A stretch of 64,000 bases of DNA from a bacterium (lineage in GTDB: Bacteria; Sumerlaeota; Sumerlaeia; SLMS01; JAHLLQ01): NCBI GenBank assembly GCA_020444065.1, contig JAHLLQ010000001.1:186001-250000 (forward strand), read 5' to 3'. A program made the translations under genes and the position numbers. A model generated the notes under the pieces. The model was not told the origin of the DNA. It saw nothing but the letters and a program-made list of their open reading frames with translations, and made no database searches. Of this stretch, positions 55,524 through 63,299 are shown piece after piece (within the stretch, counting starts at the first letter, position 1; the number at the start of each line of letters is the position of its first letter).

Positions 55524-56834
55524 TCACCTGATCCGCAGGAGTTTCCGCCAGGGGATTTGCTGCAAGTCCGCGATTCGCGGGATCACCAGACTGGAGAACT
55601 CGATTTCCTCGTGTCGGCAGAACCAGTGCAGCAGCAAGACTGTGCGGGCGGCCTGGGCGACCGAGAAGCCCGCTGCGAGCGCCAGCGCGCCGAGCCAATT
55701 GACGAGGCTGACGGCAATAATCGCCGAGGCGATCGCTGCCACCCACATGGACTTCATGCCGTATTGGGGCAGGCCCTTCCCGCGGAATCGCTCATCGATG
55801 ATCGTGCCAATGCTGATAGAGAATCCTCCCGGCAGCATCACGAAGAAAATCATCACGGACGGAACGAATTCTTTTCCATAAACCAGGGGAATCAGGAAGG
55901 GCATCGTGAAAGCCATTCCGATGACCATGCAGAGGAAGCCAAGAAGAATCAGGCGAAAGCGCGCGGCGAAGATGTGCTTCTGGTGATCGCTGCCGGCCAG
56001 TTCGGCTTTCGCCGAATCCGTGAAAGCGACGAGACCAAAGGCCTTCGAGAAAGGATTGAGCAACTGCGCGACGGTCAGGGCGACCGCATAGAGGCCCAGT
56101 GGGGCCTTCCCCAAGAGCACCGTGGCCAGAAAGCCGTCCAACTGTGTGACCACCAGCGTGCTGTACAAAGCGCCGGCGTATGGAAAGGCGCTCTTCAGGT
56201 GTCCCAGATAAGCGAACTCATCGAATTTGGGGAATCCATACTCGCGGAAGATGAAGATCACTCTCAGAATGACCGACAGAACGGTCGCCGACCAGAGCGA
56301 GATCAGAACAACAGGAAGCGAGAAGAGCCCCGTCAGCCAGAAGATCAGCAGGAGAGAAATATACAGTGGATAGGTGATGAAACGGAAGAAGCTGTGGCGG
56401 CCCCAGGCGCCCTGCCCCTGATCGATCGCCACCAAGTACAGCCCCAGGAGATTACAAGGTATCCAGGCGGCGCCGTAAATGAACGAGAGCCGACGGGCTT
56501 CGTCGTCCGGAGGCAGCCCAACCAAATAGATAATGACGGCCAGACCGATGATTCCAATGAACGCCTGAAACAGGGCGAGCGCAACGGCGCGCCCGATGAT
56601 CCGGCGACCTTCCTCGCGGGTGTTCGTCTTTGCCGCCTCTCGGGCGAGCATCGGAACGAAGCCATACGCGGCCAGCCCCGCAACGATATTGGGATAGAGA
56701 ATCGCGGTCATGTAGAGGCCGCGTCCCTCCGGACCGAGAAGACGGGCAACAAGAACGCCGGACAGCAATGTTGCGAACTGAATCGACAGGTTGGCGAAGG
56801 TGGTGAGCTTGACTGCTCGGAAAGAGAACGCCAT
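55524..56834 (-). CDS. Flippase-type polysaccharide transporter (Wzx-like, MOP superfamily)
   Basis: 436 residues starting at the ATG at 56834, which directly abuts the stop of the preceding acyltransferase gene. Around twelve helices are visible and the opening GVLVARLLGPEGRGLYM (~27-43) is the classic Wzx/MOP signature. It moves undecaprenyl-linked oligosaccharide units across the inner membrane. A 629-codon open frame on the opposite strand is a shadow. Confidence 0.93.
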   Translation of the reverse strand: MAFSFRAVKLTTFANLSIQFATLLSGVLVARLLGPEGRGLYMTAILYPNIVAGLAAYGFVPMLAREAAKTNTREEGRRIIGRAVALALFQAFIGIIGLAVIIYLVGLPPDDEARRLSFIYGAAWIPCNLLGLYLVAIDQGQGAWGRHSFFRFITYPLYISLLLIFWLTGLFSLPVVLISLWSATVLSVILRVIFIFREYGFPKFDEFAYLGHLKSAFPYAGALYSTLVVTQLDGFLATVLLGKAPLGLYAVALTVAQLLNPFSKAFGLVAFTDSAKAELAGSDHQKHIFAARFRLILLGFLCMVIGMAFTMPFLIPLVYGKEFVPSVMIFFVMLPGGFSISIGTIIDERFRGKGLPQYGMKSMWVAAIASAIIAVSLVNWLGALALAAGFSVAQAARTVLLLHWFCRHEEIEFSSLVIPRIADLQQIPWRKLLRIR

Positions 56835-57398
56835 CTACTCTGCTGCCTCGCCGGGAGCGGAATCGGAGTCTTTGCGCTTCGCGATCACCTTGGCGGGGAC
56901 TCCGCCGACGATCGAGAAGGGCGGAACGTCCTTGGTCACTACGGCGCCTGCAGCGACAACACTGCCTCGCCCGACGGTCACATTGGGAAGAATCGTCGCA
57001 CGCGCTCCGAGCCAGACATCGTCCTCGATCGTCACGGGACCTGGCGTCAGCCCTTGGTGAGAAATCGGGATGTCTGTTCGCTCGATGTTATGATTGTGCG
57101 TGTAAATCACAACCCCCGGCCCCATCCGAACGTAACTGCCCACACGAAGCCCGCCGGTGCCGTCGATGACCGAGAAGATGCCGATCGAAACCTCGTCGCC
57201 GAAGTGCATTTTCTTCCGACAATGAGGAAAAATCACATAGTCGCGCAGGGCGCATCGATCTCCGAACTCGGCGGAGGCTGCACCCTTGAATCGGACGGAA
57301 GGGGCAACGCGACAGTCCTTTCCAAAAGTCACTCGACGATTCGCTAGCGTCCTCAGACGGAGCGTTGTCGCGTGAAACAGTCGGGACAGACTGGGCAT
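56835..57398 (-). CDS. Left-handed beta-helix acyltransferase (LbH; WbbJ-like)
   Basis: 187 residues. Hexapeptide-repeat strands (VSIGIFSVIDGTGGLRVGSY, MGPGVVIYTHNHN, VTIEDDVWLGARATILPNV, GRGSVVAAGAVVTKD) build the helix, and HNHN contains the likely catalytic His. It would acetylate a sugar in the polysaccharide. Its stop is directly adjacent to the Wzx ATG. Confidence 0.92.
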   Translation of the reverse strand: MPSLSRLFHATTLRLRTLANRRVTFGKDCRVAPSVRFKGAASAEFGDRCALRDYVIFPHCRKKMHFGDEVSIGIFSVIDGTGGLRVGSYVRMGPGVVIYTHNHNIERTDIPISHQGLTPGPVTIEDDVWLGARATILPNVTVGRGSVVAAGAVVTKDVPPFSIVGGVPAKVIAKRKDSDSAPGEAAE

Positions 57399-57438
57399 AC
57401 TGCTGCAGCTCCCACAGCGGAGAGGATACGGCTCGAAA

Positions 57439-58443
57439 CTACCGCGAGCGCTTCGCTTCCTGGCGATCCTGCCAGACTTGATCGGTCAGTCCATTGCACT
57501 CTTTGTACCATGCCACGAAGCGACCGACGCCTTCGTCCATCCCAGTCACCGGCGAGAAGCCGAGCTTATCGCTGGCGCGCTTGATATCGGCATAGGTCGC
57601 CGGCACGTCGCCAGGCTGCATCGGCTTGAACTCCATGATGGGCTCTTTGCCAAGGTGCTTCCCGATTGCGTTGATGAAGTCCATGAGCTTCTCGCTCTGG
57701 TGATTGCCCAGGTTGAGAATCTCGTATTTATCGAGCGTGTCGGCCGTCAGCGATGCCTTCACCCCGGCGATGATGTCATCAATGTAGGTGAAGTCGCGCT
57801 CCATCTTGCCGTGATTAAACACCGAAATCGGCAACCCACGGGACACGGCCTCGGTGAAAAGCCAGATGGCCATGTCCGGGCGTCCCCATGGTCCGTAAAC
57901 AGTGAAGAACCGGAGGCCGATCGACTGGAAACCGTACAAGTGCGTGTAGGTATGCGCCATCAATTCGTTGGCGCGCTTTGTCGCGGCGTAGAGGCTGATC
58001 GGGTGCTCGACCGAATCTTCCTCGCTGAACGGCATCTTCTTGTTCCCGCCGTAGACGCTGGAACTGGAGGCGTAGACGAGGCGGGGAAGCTCCGCCTGTC
58101 GGGTCGCTTCGAGGATACTCAGGAAGCCTTCCAGATTCGACTTCTGATAGGCGAAAGGATTCTGCAGCGAATAGCGGACGCCCGCCTGCGCTGCCAGATG
58201 GCAGATCGTGTCGACCTTTTCGGTCCGAACGATCTCCAGAAGTCGAGCATGTTCTGCCACGTCGATTTCGTAGCCGACGTACCCCTCGCGCGCCTCGAGC
58301 AAATCGTGGCGGGCACGCTTCAGAACGACCGGGTAGTAGTCGTTGAAATTGTCAACGCCAACGACTTCGTGACCGTCATCAATCAACGATTGAGCGAGGT
58401 GGAATCCGATAAACCCGGCCGTGCCGGTAACCAGAACTTTCAT
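57439..58443 (-). CDS. UDP-glucuronate 4-epimerase-like (CapI-type) extended SDR
   Basis: 334 residues from the ATG at 58443, four bases after the dehydrogenase stop; the longer frame to 58536 lies inside that gene. GTAGFIGFHLAQSL binds NAD; ASSSSVYGGNKKMPFSE and YAATKRANE hold the catalytic Ser/Tyr/Lys. VDNFNDYYPVVLKRAR and VYGPWGRPDMA are diagnostic for the CapI/UDP-GlcA 4-epimerase group, as opposed to GalE. It would interconvert UDP-glucuronate and UDP-galacturonate, or N-acetylated uronates, supplied by the adjacent dehydrogenase. Confidence 0.92.
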   Translation of the reverse strand: MKVLVTGTAGFIGFHLAQSLIDDGHEVVGVDNFNDYYPVVLKRARHDLLEAREGYVGYEIDVAEHARLLEIVRTEKVDTICHLAAQAGVRYSLQNPFAYQKSNLEGFLSILEATRQAELPRLVYASSSSVYGGNKKMPFSEEDSVEHPISLYAATKRANELMAHTYTHLYGFQSIGLRFFTVYGPWGRPDMAIWLFTEAVSRGLPISVFNHGKMERDFTYIDDIIAGVKASLTADTLDKYEILNLGNHQSEKLMDFINAIGKHLGKEPIMEFKPMQPGDVPATYADIKRASDKLGFSPVTGMDEGVGRFVAWYKECNGLTDQVWQDRQEAKRSR

Positions 58444-58447
58444 GACG

Positions 58448-59785
58448 TCAGGCCTTACGGACCTTGTCCGATGGCGAGCCGCCCAAGGCGTTGCGTGTGT
58501 CGACAACGAGCTTGGCGACCTGCGCGAGCTTGTCATGATCGACGGCCTTGTGGGCCGTGCAGATCACCACGGCATCGTACTCGCCGGCCTTCTCGACGGG
58601 CACGCTCTTGCGACCAGTCAGGTTTGGGTGCTCGCGGTTTTCTTTGATCTCAGGGATGAACGGATCGTGATAGTCCACAACCGCGCCGGCCTGCTCGTAC
58701 AGCTCGATCAACTTGAGCGTGGGGCTCTCGCGCATGTCGTCGACGTCAGATTTGTAGGCCAATCCGACCAGCAGCAGCTTGCTGCCTCGCAATGCCTTTG
58801 CATGTTCGTTCAGCGACTCCATGGTGCGCTGCACGACATAGTAGGGCATCTGCGTGTTAATCTCGCCGGCCAGTTCAATGAACTTGGTCGGCATATCGTA
58901 TTCGCGTGCCTTCCAGGTCAGATAGAATGGATCGATTGGAATGCAATGACCGCCCAGACCGGGACCTGGGTAAAACGGCATGAAGCCGAACGGCTTGGTC
59001 TTGGCCGCGTCGATGACTTCCCAGATGTCGATGCCCATCTTATGGAAGACGACCTTGAGCTCGTTCACCATCGCGATGTTGACGCAGCGGAAGATGTTCT
59101 CGACCAACTTGGTCGCTTCCGCCGCGGCGCAGGAACTGACGGGAACAGTGCTGACGACAACGGCATCGTAGAGCGCTGTCGCGATCGCGAGGCCTTCCGG
59201 CGTCATGGCGCCTACCACCTTCGGGATCGTTGAAGTAGAGAACTTGGCGTTGCAGGGATCTTCGCGCTCCGGGGAGTACGCGAGGTAGAAGTCGTCGCCT
59301 GCCTTCAATCCGGAGCCCTTCTCCAGGATCGGAAGCATGACCTCTTCGGTCGTCCCTGGGTAGGTGGTCGATTCGAGGCAGACCATCTGGCCCTTGCGCA
59401 TGTGGGGCGCCACGGCCTCGCAGGTCATCTCGATGTAAGACATGTCCGGTTCACGATTCCGCGTCAGAGGCGTCGGCACGCAGAGGAGAATCGCGTCGCA
59501 CCGGGTGACCAGCGAGTAATCGGTGGTTGGGTGGAAACGGCCGGTGTTCTTCAGCTCTGCGATCGAATCGTTGGAGATGTGCTTTATATAGGAGCGTCCG
59601 TCGGCGAGGCACTCGACTTTTTGCGGATCGATATCGAAGCCTTCGACGTCAAAGCCCTGGCGGGCGAACTCGATGACAAGGGGAAGCCCGACATATCCAA
59701 GGCCGACGACACCGACGATTGCCTTCCTCTGCTGAATCTTTGCAATCATCTCGTCGCGTGCGCTTGCGGAAACACTCTGGGTCAT
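58448..59785 (-). CDS. Nucleotide-sugar 6-dehydrogenase (WbpA/UDP-GlcNAc dehydrogenase-like)
   Basis: 445 residues. The NAD loop is GVVGLGYVGLPLVIEFA (~25-41); SPEREDP follows and the catalytic Cys is in GLGGHCIPIDPFYLTWKA (~265). This PIDP-FYLTWKA form and a following FIELAGEIN are typical of UDP-N-acetylglucosamine 6-dehydrogenases (WbpA), although UDP-glucose dehydrogenases share most of it. It oxidises the sugar twice at C6 to make a uronic acid. It is the first enzymatic gene of the leftward polysaccharide cluster. Confidence 0.93.
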   Translation of the reverse strand: MTQSVSASARDEMIAKIQQRKAIVGVVGLGYVGLPLVIEFARQGFDVEGFDIDPQKVECLADGRSYIKHISNDSIAELKNTGRFHPTTDYSLVTRCDAILLCVPTPLTRNREPDMSYIEMTCEAVAPHMRKGQMVCLESTTYPGTTEEVMLPILEKGSGLKAGDDFYLAYSPEREDPCNAKFSTSTIPKVVGAMTPEGLAIATALYDAVVVSTVPVSSCAAAEATKLVENIFRCVNIAMVNELKVVFHKMGIDIWEVIDAAKTKPFGFMPFYPGPGLGGHCIPIDPFYLTWKAREYDMPTKFIELAGEINTQMPYYVVQRTMESLNEHAKALRGSKLLLVGLAYKSDVDDMRESPTLKLIELYEQAGAVVDYHDPFIPEIKENREHPNLTGRKSVPVEKAGEYDAVVICTAHKAVDHDKLAQVAKLVVDTRNALGGSPSDKVRKA

Positions 59786-59978
59786 TGCTGAAGATCTCTT
59801 TCACTAAAGGACTTATTGTCTCACATTTGCGGACAGGTGTCTCTCAGATCCGCGAGAGGACGGCACGATCAACCCTGTCTGAAACCCCTCAATTCGGGGT
59901 CGCGGGCGCTCGGCGTCAACGCGGATTACCGCTGTCCGAGAGGGAAGCGGTCCAATTCAACCACAGGAACGTGGGGGG

Positions 59979-60185
59979 TCAGCGCCAATCGGTCGGATTA
60001 AGCCAGATTTTCTCGATCCAACCAACAACCTGAAGAAAGGCTGGCAGGGCCAGAAGTAGGCTGGCGAAGAGAATCAGCCCCGTCACCCACGGGGCCTGCT
60101 CCTCGAATACGGGACGCTCCGGCGCCGATCCTCCGGAACGGGAGGCGGAAGTGCGACTGGAGGATTGTGGATCCGAGGTCTTCAT
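59979..60185 (-). CDS. Small single-pass membrane protein (hypothetical)
   Basis: 68 residues from the ATG at 60185; a frame to 60254 adds residues with two Cys (CQNCHE) that might be real. The N-terminal half is polar and Ser-rich, then one hydrophobic helix (VTGLILFASLLLALPAFLQVV, about 39-58), then a short Trp-rich end. No homology recognised. It precedes the nucleotide-sugar dehydrogenase by 193 bases in the same direction, so a role in the polysaccharide cluster is possible. Confidence 0.5.
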   Translation of the reverse strand: MKTSDPQSSSRTSASRSGGSAPERPVFEEQAPWVTGLILFASLLLALPAFLQVVGWIEKIWLNPTDWR

Positions 60186-60442
60186 ACCGAAAACATGATT
60201 CCGCGAGGGCCATGCTGTCAACACTTGTTCATGGCAATTTTGACAAAAGTCCATTTCCCAGATCGAGTCATTTCCGGCTTTGAGGGGCTAAACCGCTATT
60301 CCATTCTGCATTTCTACTTCAACGAACCTGCATATACAGCTTCAGATGTCGAAAACTGGGGATTTTGGAGGTTATTCGTTGGATCGCTATTCGCTCCGAT
60401 GGTCAAAACAGCATGTTCTACATCACTCTGTTGGAGGCATTC

Positions 60443-61552
60443 ATGTCCGCTTTTCATTTGGGATTGGTAATCAAGCGACGGGCGATCTTAGCGTTTTCAT
60501 TCATCTTCTCACTGGCAATCTTCTTCTCCCCCACCTCCGCATCGGCGCACATGGATCTCCTTTCGCCGGATGGCACGGCGACTCTCCACGGCGGGCAACT
60601 CGTGGATATCGATTGGAACGTCTACATCTCGCACGGTCCAGGCTACATCGACGTGGAATTCTCCAGCAACGATGGCGGGAGTTGGACGCTGCTTGAGGGC
60701 GGAATTCCTTACACCGGAGCAGCCGATCAGTACGGCAGCATCCTTTGGCAAGTTCCGAACATCGATACGGCCCAAGGGCGGATTCGGGTGACATATTACG
60801 CAGATGGCGGGGGAAGTTATTACAACGGCCAATTCTCCGGCCAGAACGACCCGCAGTTAACGATCGCCAGCACGACGCCGACTACGTCTGCGTTCGAGGA
60901 AGGCGTCGACAGTTACTCCGGGACGCGCGACACGACGATCTACGAGGCCGGCGACCTCTCAAATGGCGGTGGCCAGCATATCTTCGTCGGGAACAATAGT
61001 TCCTCTTCCGCGCGACGCGGCTTCCTGGCTTACGATCTCTCCAGCATTCCCCCAGGCTCAACGATCCTCTCGGCAAGCCTGACGATGACCGTGTCGATGG
61101 ATCCGTCCTGGGAAACGACGACGACCCAGAAGCTCCACGTGGCGACGACCGATTGGGGCGAGGGCACCGTGGATGCCCCCGATCCGGAAGGCAACGGTGC
61201 AACCGCCCAAAACGATGATGCGACCTGGTTCGAGGCAAGAAAGGGCGGTGTCGATTGGATTACGGACGGTGGCGACTACATCGGAACCGAAAGCGCCTCG
61301 GCAGACGTCAATAACTCGGCCGTTGGCAACACGATCACCTGGACCAGCGCACAGATGGTTGCCGACATTCAGGACTGGATTGACGGATCGACCTCGAATT
61401 ACGGTTGGATACTGATCGGCGATGAGGGTTCTTCCCAGAACGCGATCCGGTACTACTCGTCCGAATCCGGCGCGGCGGATGGATCGAAGCCTCATCTGTC
61501 TGTAACTTACGAGAGTTCCCTCGCGAATGTCGAGAATTGGCAGGCCTACTGA
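60443..61552 (+). CDS. Secreted DNRLRE-type protein with C-terminal VENWQAY
   Basis: 369 residues from the ATG at 60443, with GGAGG five bases upstream; an earlier ATG at 60365 is not favoured. The signal peptide ends ASA-H near residue 35. Residues about 40-150 form a beta-sandwich (VDIDWNVYISHGPGYIDVEF). From about 160 a DNRLRE-type domain begins (DTTIYEAGD, RRGFLAYDLSSIPPGSTILS, WTSAQMVADIQDWIDG, RYYSSE), seen in many cell-surface and sheath proteins. It ends VENWQAY with no EF-hand tail. A terminator follows. Likely a surface or matrix component. Confidence 0.88.
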   Translation: MSAFHLGLVIKRRAILAFSFIFSLAIFFSPTSASAHMDLLSPDGTATLHGGQLVDIDWNVYISHGPGYIDVEFSSNDGGSWTLLEGGIPYTGAADQYGSILWQVPNIDTAQGRIRVTYYADGGGSYYNGQFSGQNDPQLTIASTTPTTSAFEEGVDSYSGTRDTTIYEAGDLSNGGGQHIFVGNNSSSSARRGFLAYDLSSIPPGSTILSASLTMTVSMDPSWETTTTQKLHVATTDWGEGTVDAPDPEGNGATAQNDDATWFEARKGGVDWITDGGDYIGTESASADVNNSAVGNTITWTSAQMVADIQDWIDGSTSNYGWILIGDEGSSQNAIRYYSSESGAADGSKPHLSVTYESSLANVENWQAY

Positions 61553-61579
61553 CCGAACTCCATGAGAGTTTCGCATTTC

Positions 61580-61614
61580 CCGGCGGGGGCTTCGGCCTCC
61601 GCCGGTCTTGTTTT
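61580..61614 (+). terminator. Rho-independent terminator with UUCG loop
   Basis: An 11-bp stem (CCGGCGGGGGC with GCCTCCGCCGG, one G-T pair) is capped by TTCG and followed by TCTTGTTTT. It lies 28 bases after the stop of the DNRLRE gene. Confidence 0.93.
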
Positions 61615-61682
61615 GCCAGCCTTTGCTCTTGCGGCAGATCGGTCTGCGCTAGAACGCTTTTTGGGCCTGGAGGCAATCGCCC

Positions 61683-62657
61683 ATGAAGTGGAAAAAACGC
61701 GCGATCGCGATCATGGTTTCCGTAACGCTGCTGGGCGTCCTGATCGCCAGCGTTGACGTCCGGACTCTTGGGTCCCTGATCAGTCGAGCCAATCTCATCT
61801 GGTTCACGGTCGCACTGCTGTTTTTCCTGCCCCAGACATTCGCGATTGCGTATCGCTGGACGCTGATCGCGCGCCCGGTTGCTCCGATCGACTGGCGCGA
61901 AGCCGGCCGCCAGGTCCTGGCGAGCAGTTGCCTGAACCTGGTCCTACCCAGCAAACTGGGCGACTTGGCGAAGGGCGTCTTCCTCTTCCGCCAGGGGCGC
62001 TGCCGCCTCGAGGACGGCATTCAGATTGTAGTGTTCGAGAAGTTGATGGATCTCGCCGCGCTGAGTGCCTGGATGATCATCGGATGGATACTGGCACCGA
62101 ATCTGGCCTGGTGGGTTCTGGCTACGCTGGGGCTGGGATTCGTCATTATCGCGGTCGTCTATTCGGTCTACTTCATCCCCCGCGGTCGAAGTATCCTCTA
62201 TGCAGTCGTGCCCGGGTTTGTGCAGCGAAACCGCAAGTTCCAGAAGATCGAACATCTCCTGGAGGCGGGGCCGCGCGTGATGCAAGTGATTCACGCCTCA
62301 GGCGATCGTCGCGGCAAGATCATCGTGTGGAGCTTCATCATCTGGCTGCTGCACCTGCTGCAGATCTACTGCTTCTTCCAGGCCATGCATGCGGATGCGG
62401 GCCTGTTCGGCGTGCTGGCGCGCGTACCCATCGCAATCTTCGCAGGACTGCTGCCGATCGCCGTTGCAGGGATCGGAGTCCGAGACTGGGCGATCGTCGC
62501 GATCTTCGGATCTGCAGCGAACCCCCGCGCCTTGCTGGTGGGTGTGGGATTGTTGGTGTCGCTGCGCTACGTCGTTCCGGCTGCGGCGGGACTTGCGTTC
62601 GTGGGACGGTACTTCACGATGGCGAAGGCTGCTCGGACATCCACCGCCGACTCTTGA
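61683..62657 (+). CDS. AglD/YbhN-like (LPG synthase transmembrane-region) membrane protein
   Basis: 324 residues from the ATG at 61683. About eight hydrophobic helices. LPSKLGDLAKGVFL (~88-101) is the family signature (UPF0104; lysylphosphatidylglycerol synthetase flippase domain). GLLPIAVAGIGVRDWAI (~258-274) is the second conserved stretch. Some relatives act as flippases or handle polyprenyl-linked sugars; the role here is unknown. It lies next to surface-glycan genes and converges on tspO with stops three bases apart. Confidence 0.9.
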   Translation: MKWKKRAIAIMVSVTLLGVLIASVDVRTLGSLISRANLIWFTVALLFFLPQTFAIAYRWTLIARPVAPIDWREAGRQVLASSCLNLVLPSKLGDLAKGVFLFRQGRCRLEDGIQIVVFEKLMDLAALSAWMIIGWILAPNLAWWVLATLGLGFVIIAVVYSVYFIPRGRSILYAVVPGFVQRNRKFQKIEHLLEAGPRVMQVIHASGDRRGKIIVWSFIIWLLHLLQIYCFFQAMHADAGLFGVLARVPIAIFAGLLPIAVAGIGVRDWAIVAIFGSAANPRALLVGVGLLVSLRYVVPAAAGLAFVGRYFTMAKAARTSTADS

Positions 62658-62660
62658 ATC

Positions 62661-63137
62661 TCAGTTCATCATCCAGATCGCCGCATTCAGTGCGGTCGCA
62701 TAGCAGACCCACGCCAGGTAGGGCGCCAGGAGCCACGCCGCGGTCTTGTCGTAGAGGCGGAACTGGTTGATTGTCCCGATGATCGCAGCGATGAGGAGGA
62801 GAATCACAACCAGACCCATGAACGGACTGCGTATGCCGAAAAAGTAGATTGACCACGAGGCATTCAAGACCAGTTGGCCGACATAGTATGCCATCCCCCG
62901 CCGCGCGCCGTCATAGCCGCGTCTGATCCAGATCCGCCAGCCGGCGATCGCAATCAGGATGTAGAGAATGGTCCACGCCGGCCCGAATACCCAGTTTGGC
63001 GGGGTGAACCCCGGCTTGCGGAGTCCGCGGTACCAATCGTCGACCGACAGGGAGGTGAAGTATCCGCCGATCAGGGCTGCCACCAAGACAGCCAGGAAGA
63101 AAACTCCCAGACCAATCCACTCACGCCTGTTTTTCAT
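62661..63137 (-). CDS. tspO: TspO/MBR family tryptophan-rich sensory protein
   Basis: 158 residues from the ATG at 63137, with GGGGA about nine bases upstream; a GTG at 63143 is an alternative. Five hydrophobic helices and the conserved Trp/Pro-rich segments WYRGLRKPGFTPPNWVFGPA and LNASWSIYFFGI identify the family. Members bind porphyrins or lipids and respond to oxidative stress. Nothing in the neighbourhood links it to a pathway. Confidence 0.96.
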   Translation of the reverse strand: MKNRREWIGLGVFFLAVLVAALIGGYFTSLSVDDWYRGLRKPGFTPPNWVFGPAWTILYILIAIAGWRIWIRRGYDGARRGMAYYVGQLVLNASWSIYFFGIRSPFMGLVVILLLIAAIIGTINQFRLYDKTAAWLLAPYLAWVCYATALNAAIWMMN

Positions 63138-63299
63138 TCGCACAGTTCCCCAGCGGGCGGTTGACTTTCAGGGGCCCGCAAATGTCCTTTGAGAGAGCTT
63201 CGGGCGCAGCCCCGCACCGGCACAAGGGCAACAAGCTCAGGGCGGCGCAATTCTTGTTACTCCTCGCCTCAGGATCTTGCGGGGAAGAAACCACAATTC

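Noticed and set aside
55458-57347. 629-codon open frame on the plus strand
   Set aside because: It spans antisense to Wzx and the beta-helix acyltransferase. Its composition (Gln, Arg, Asp, His rich) is that of a shadow frame.
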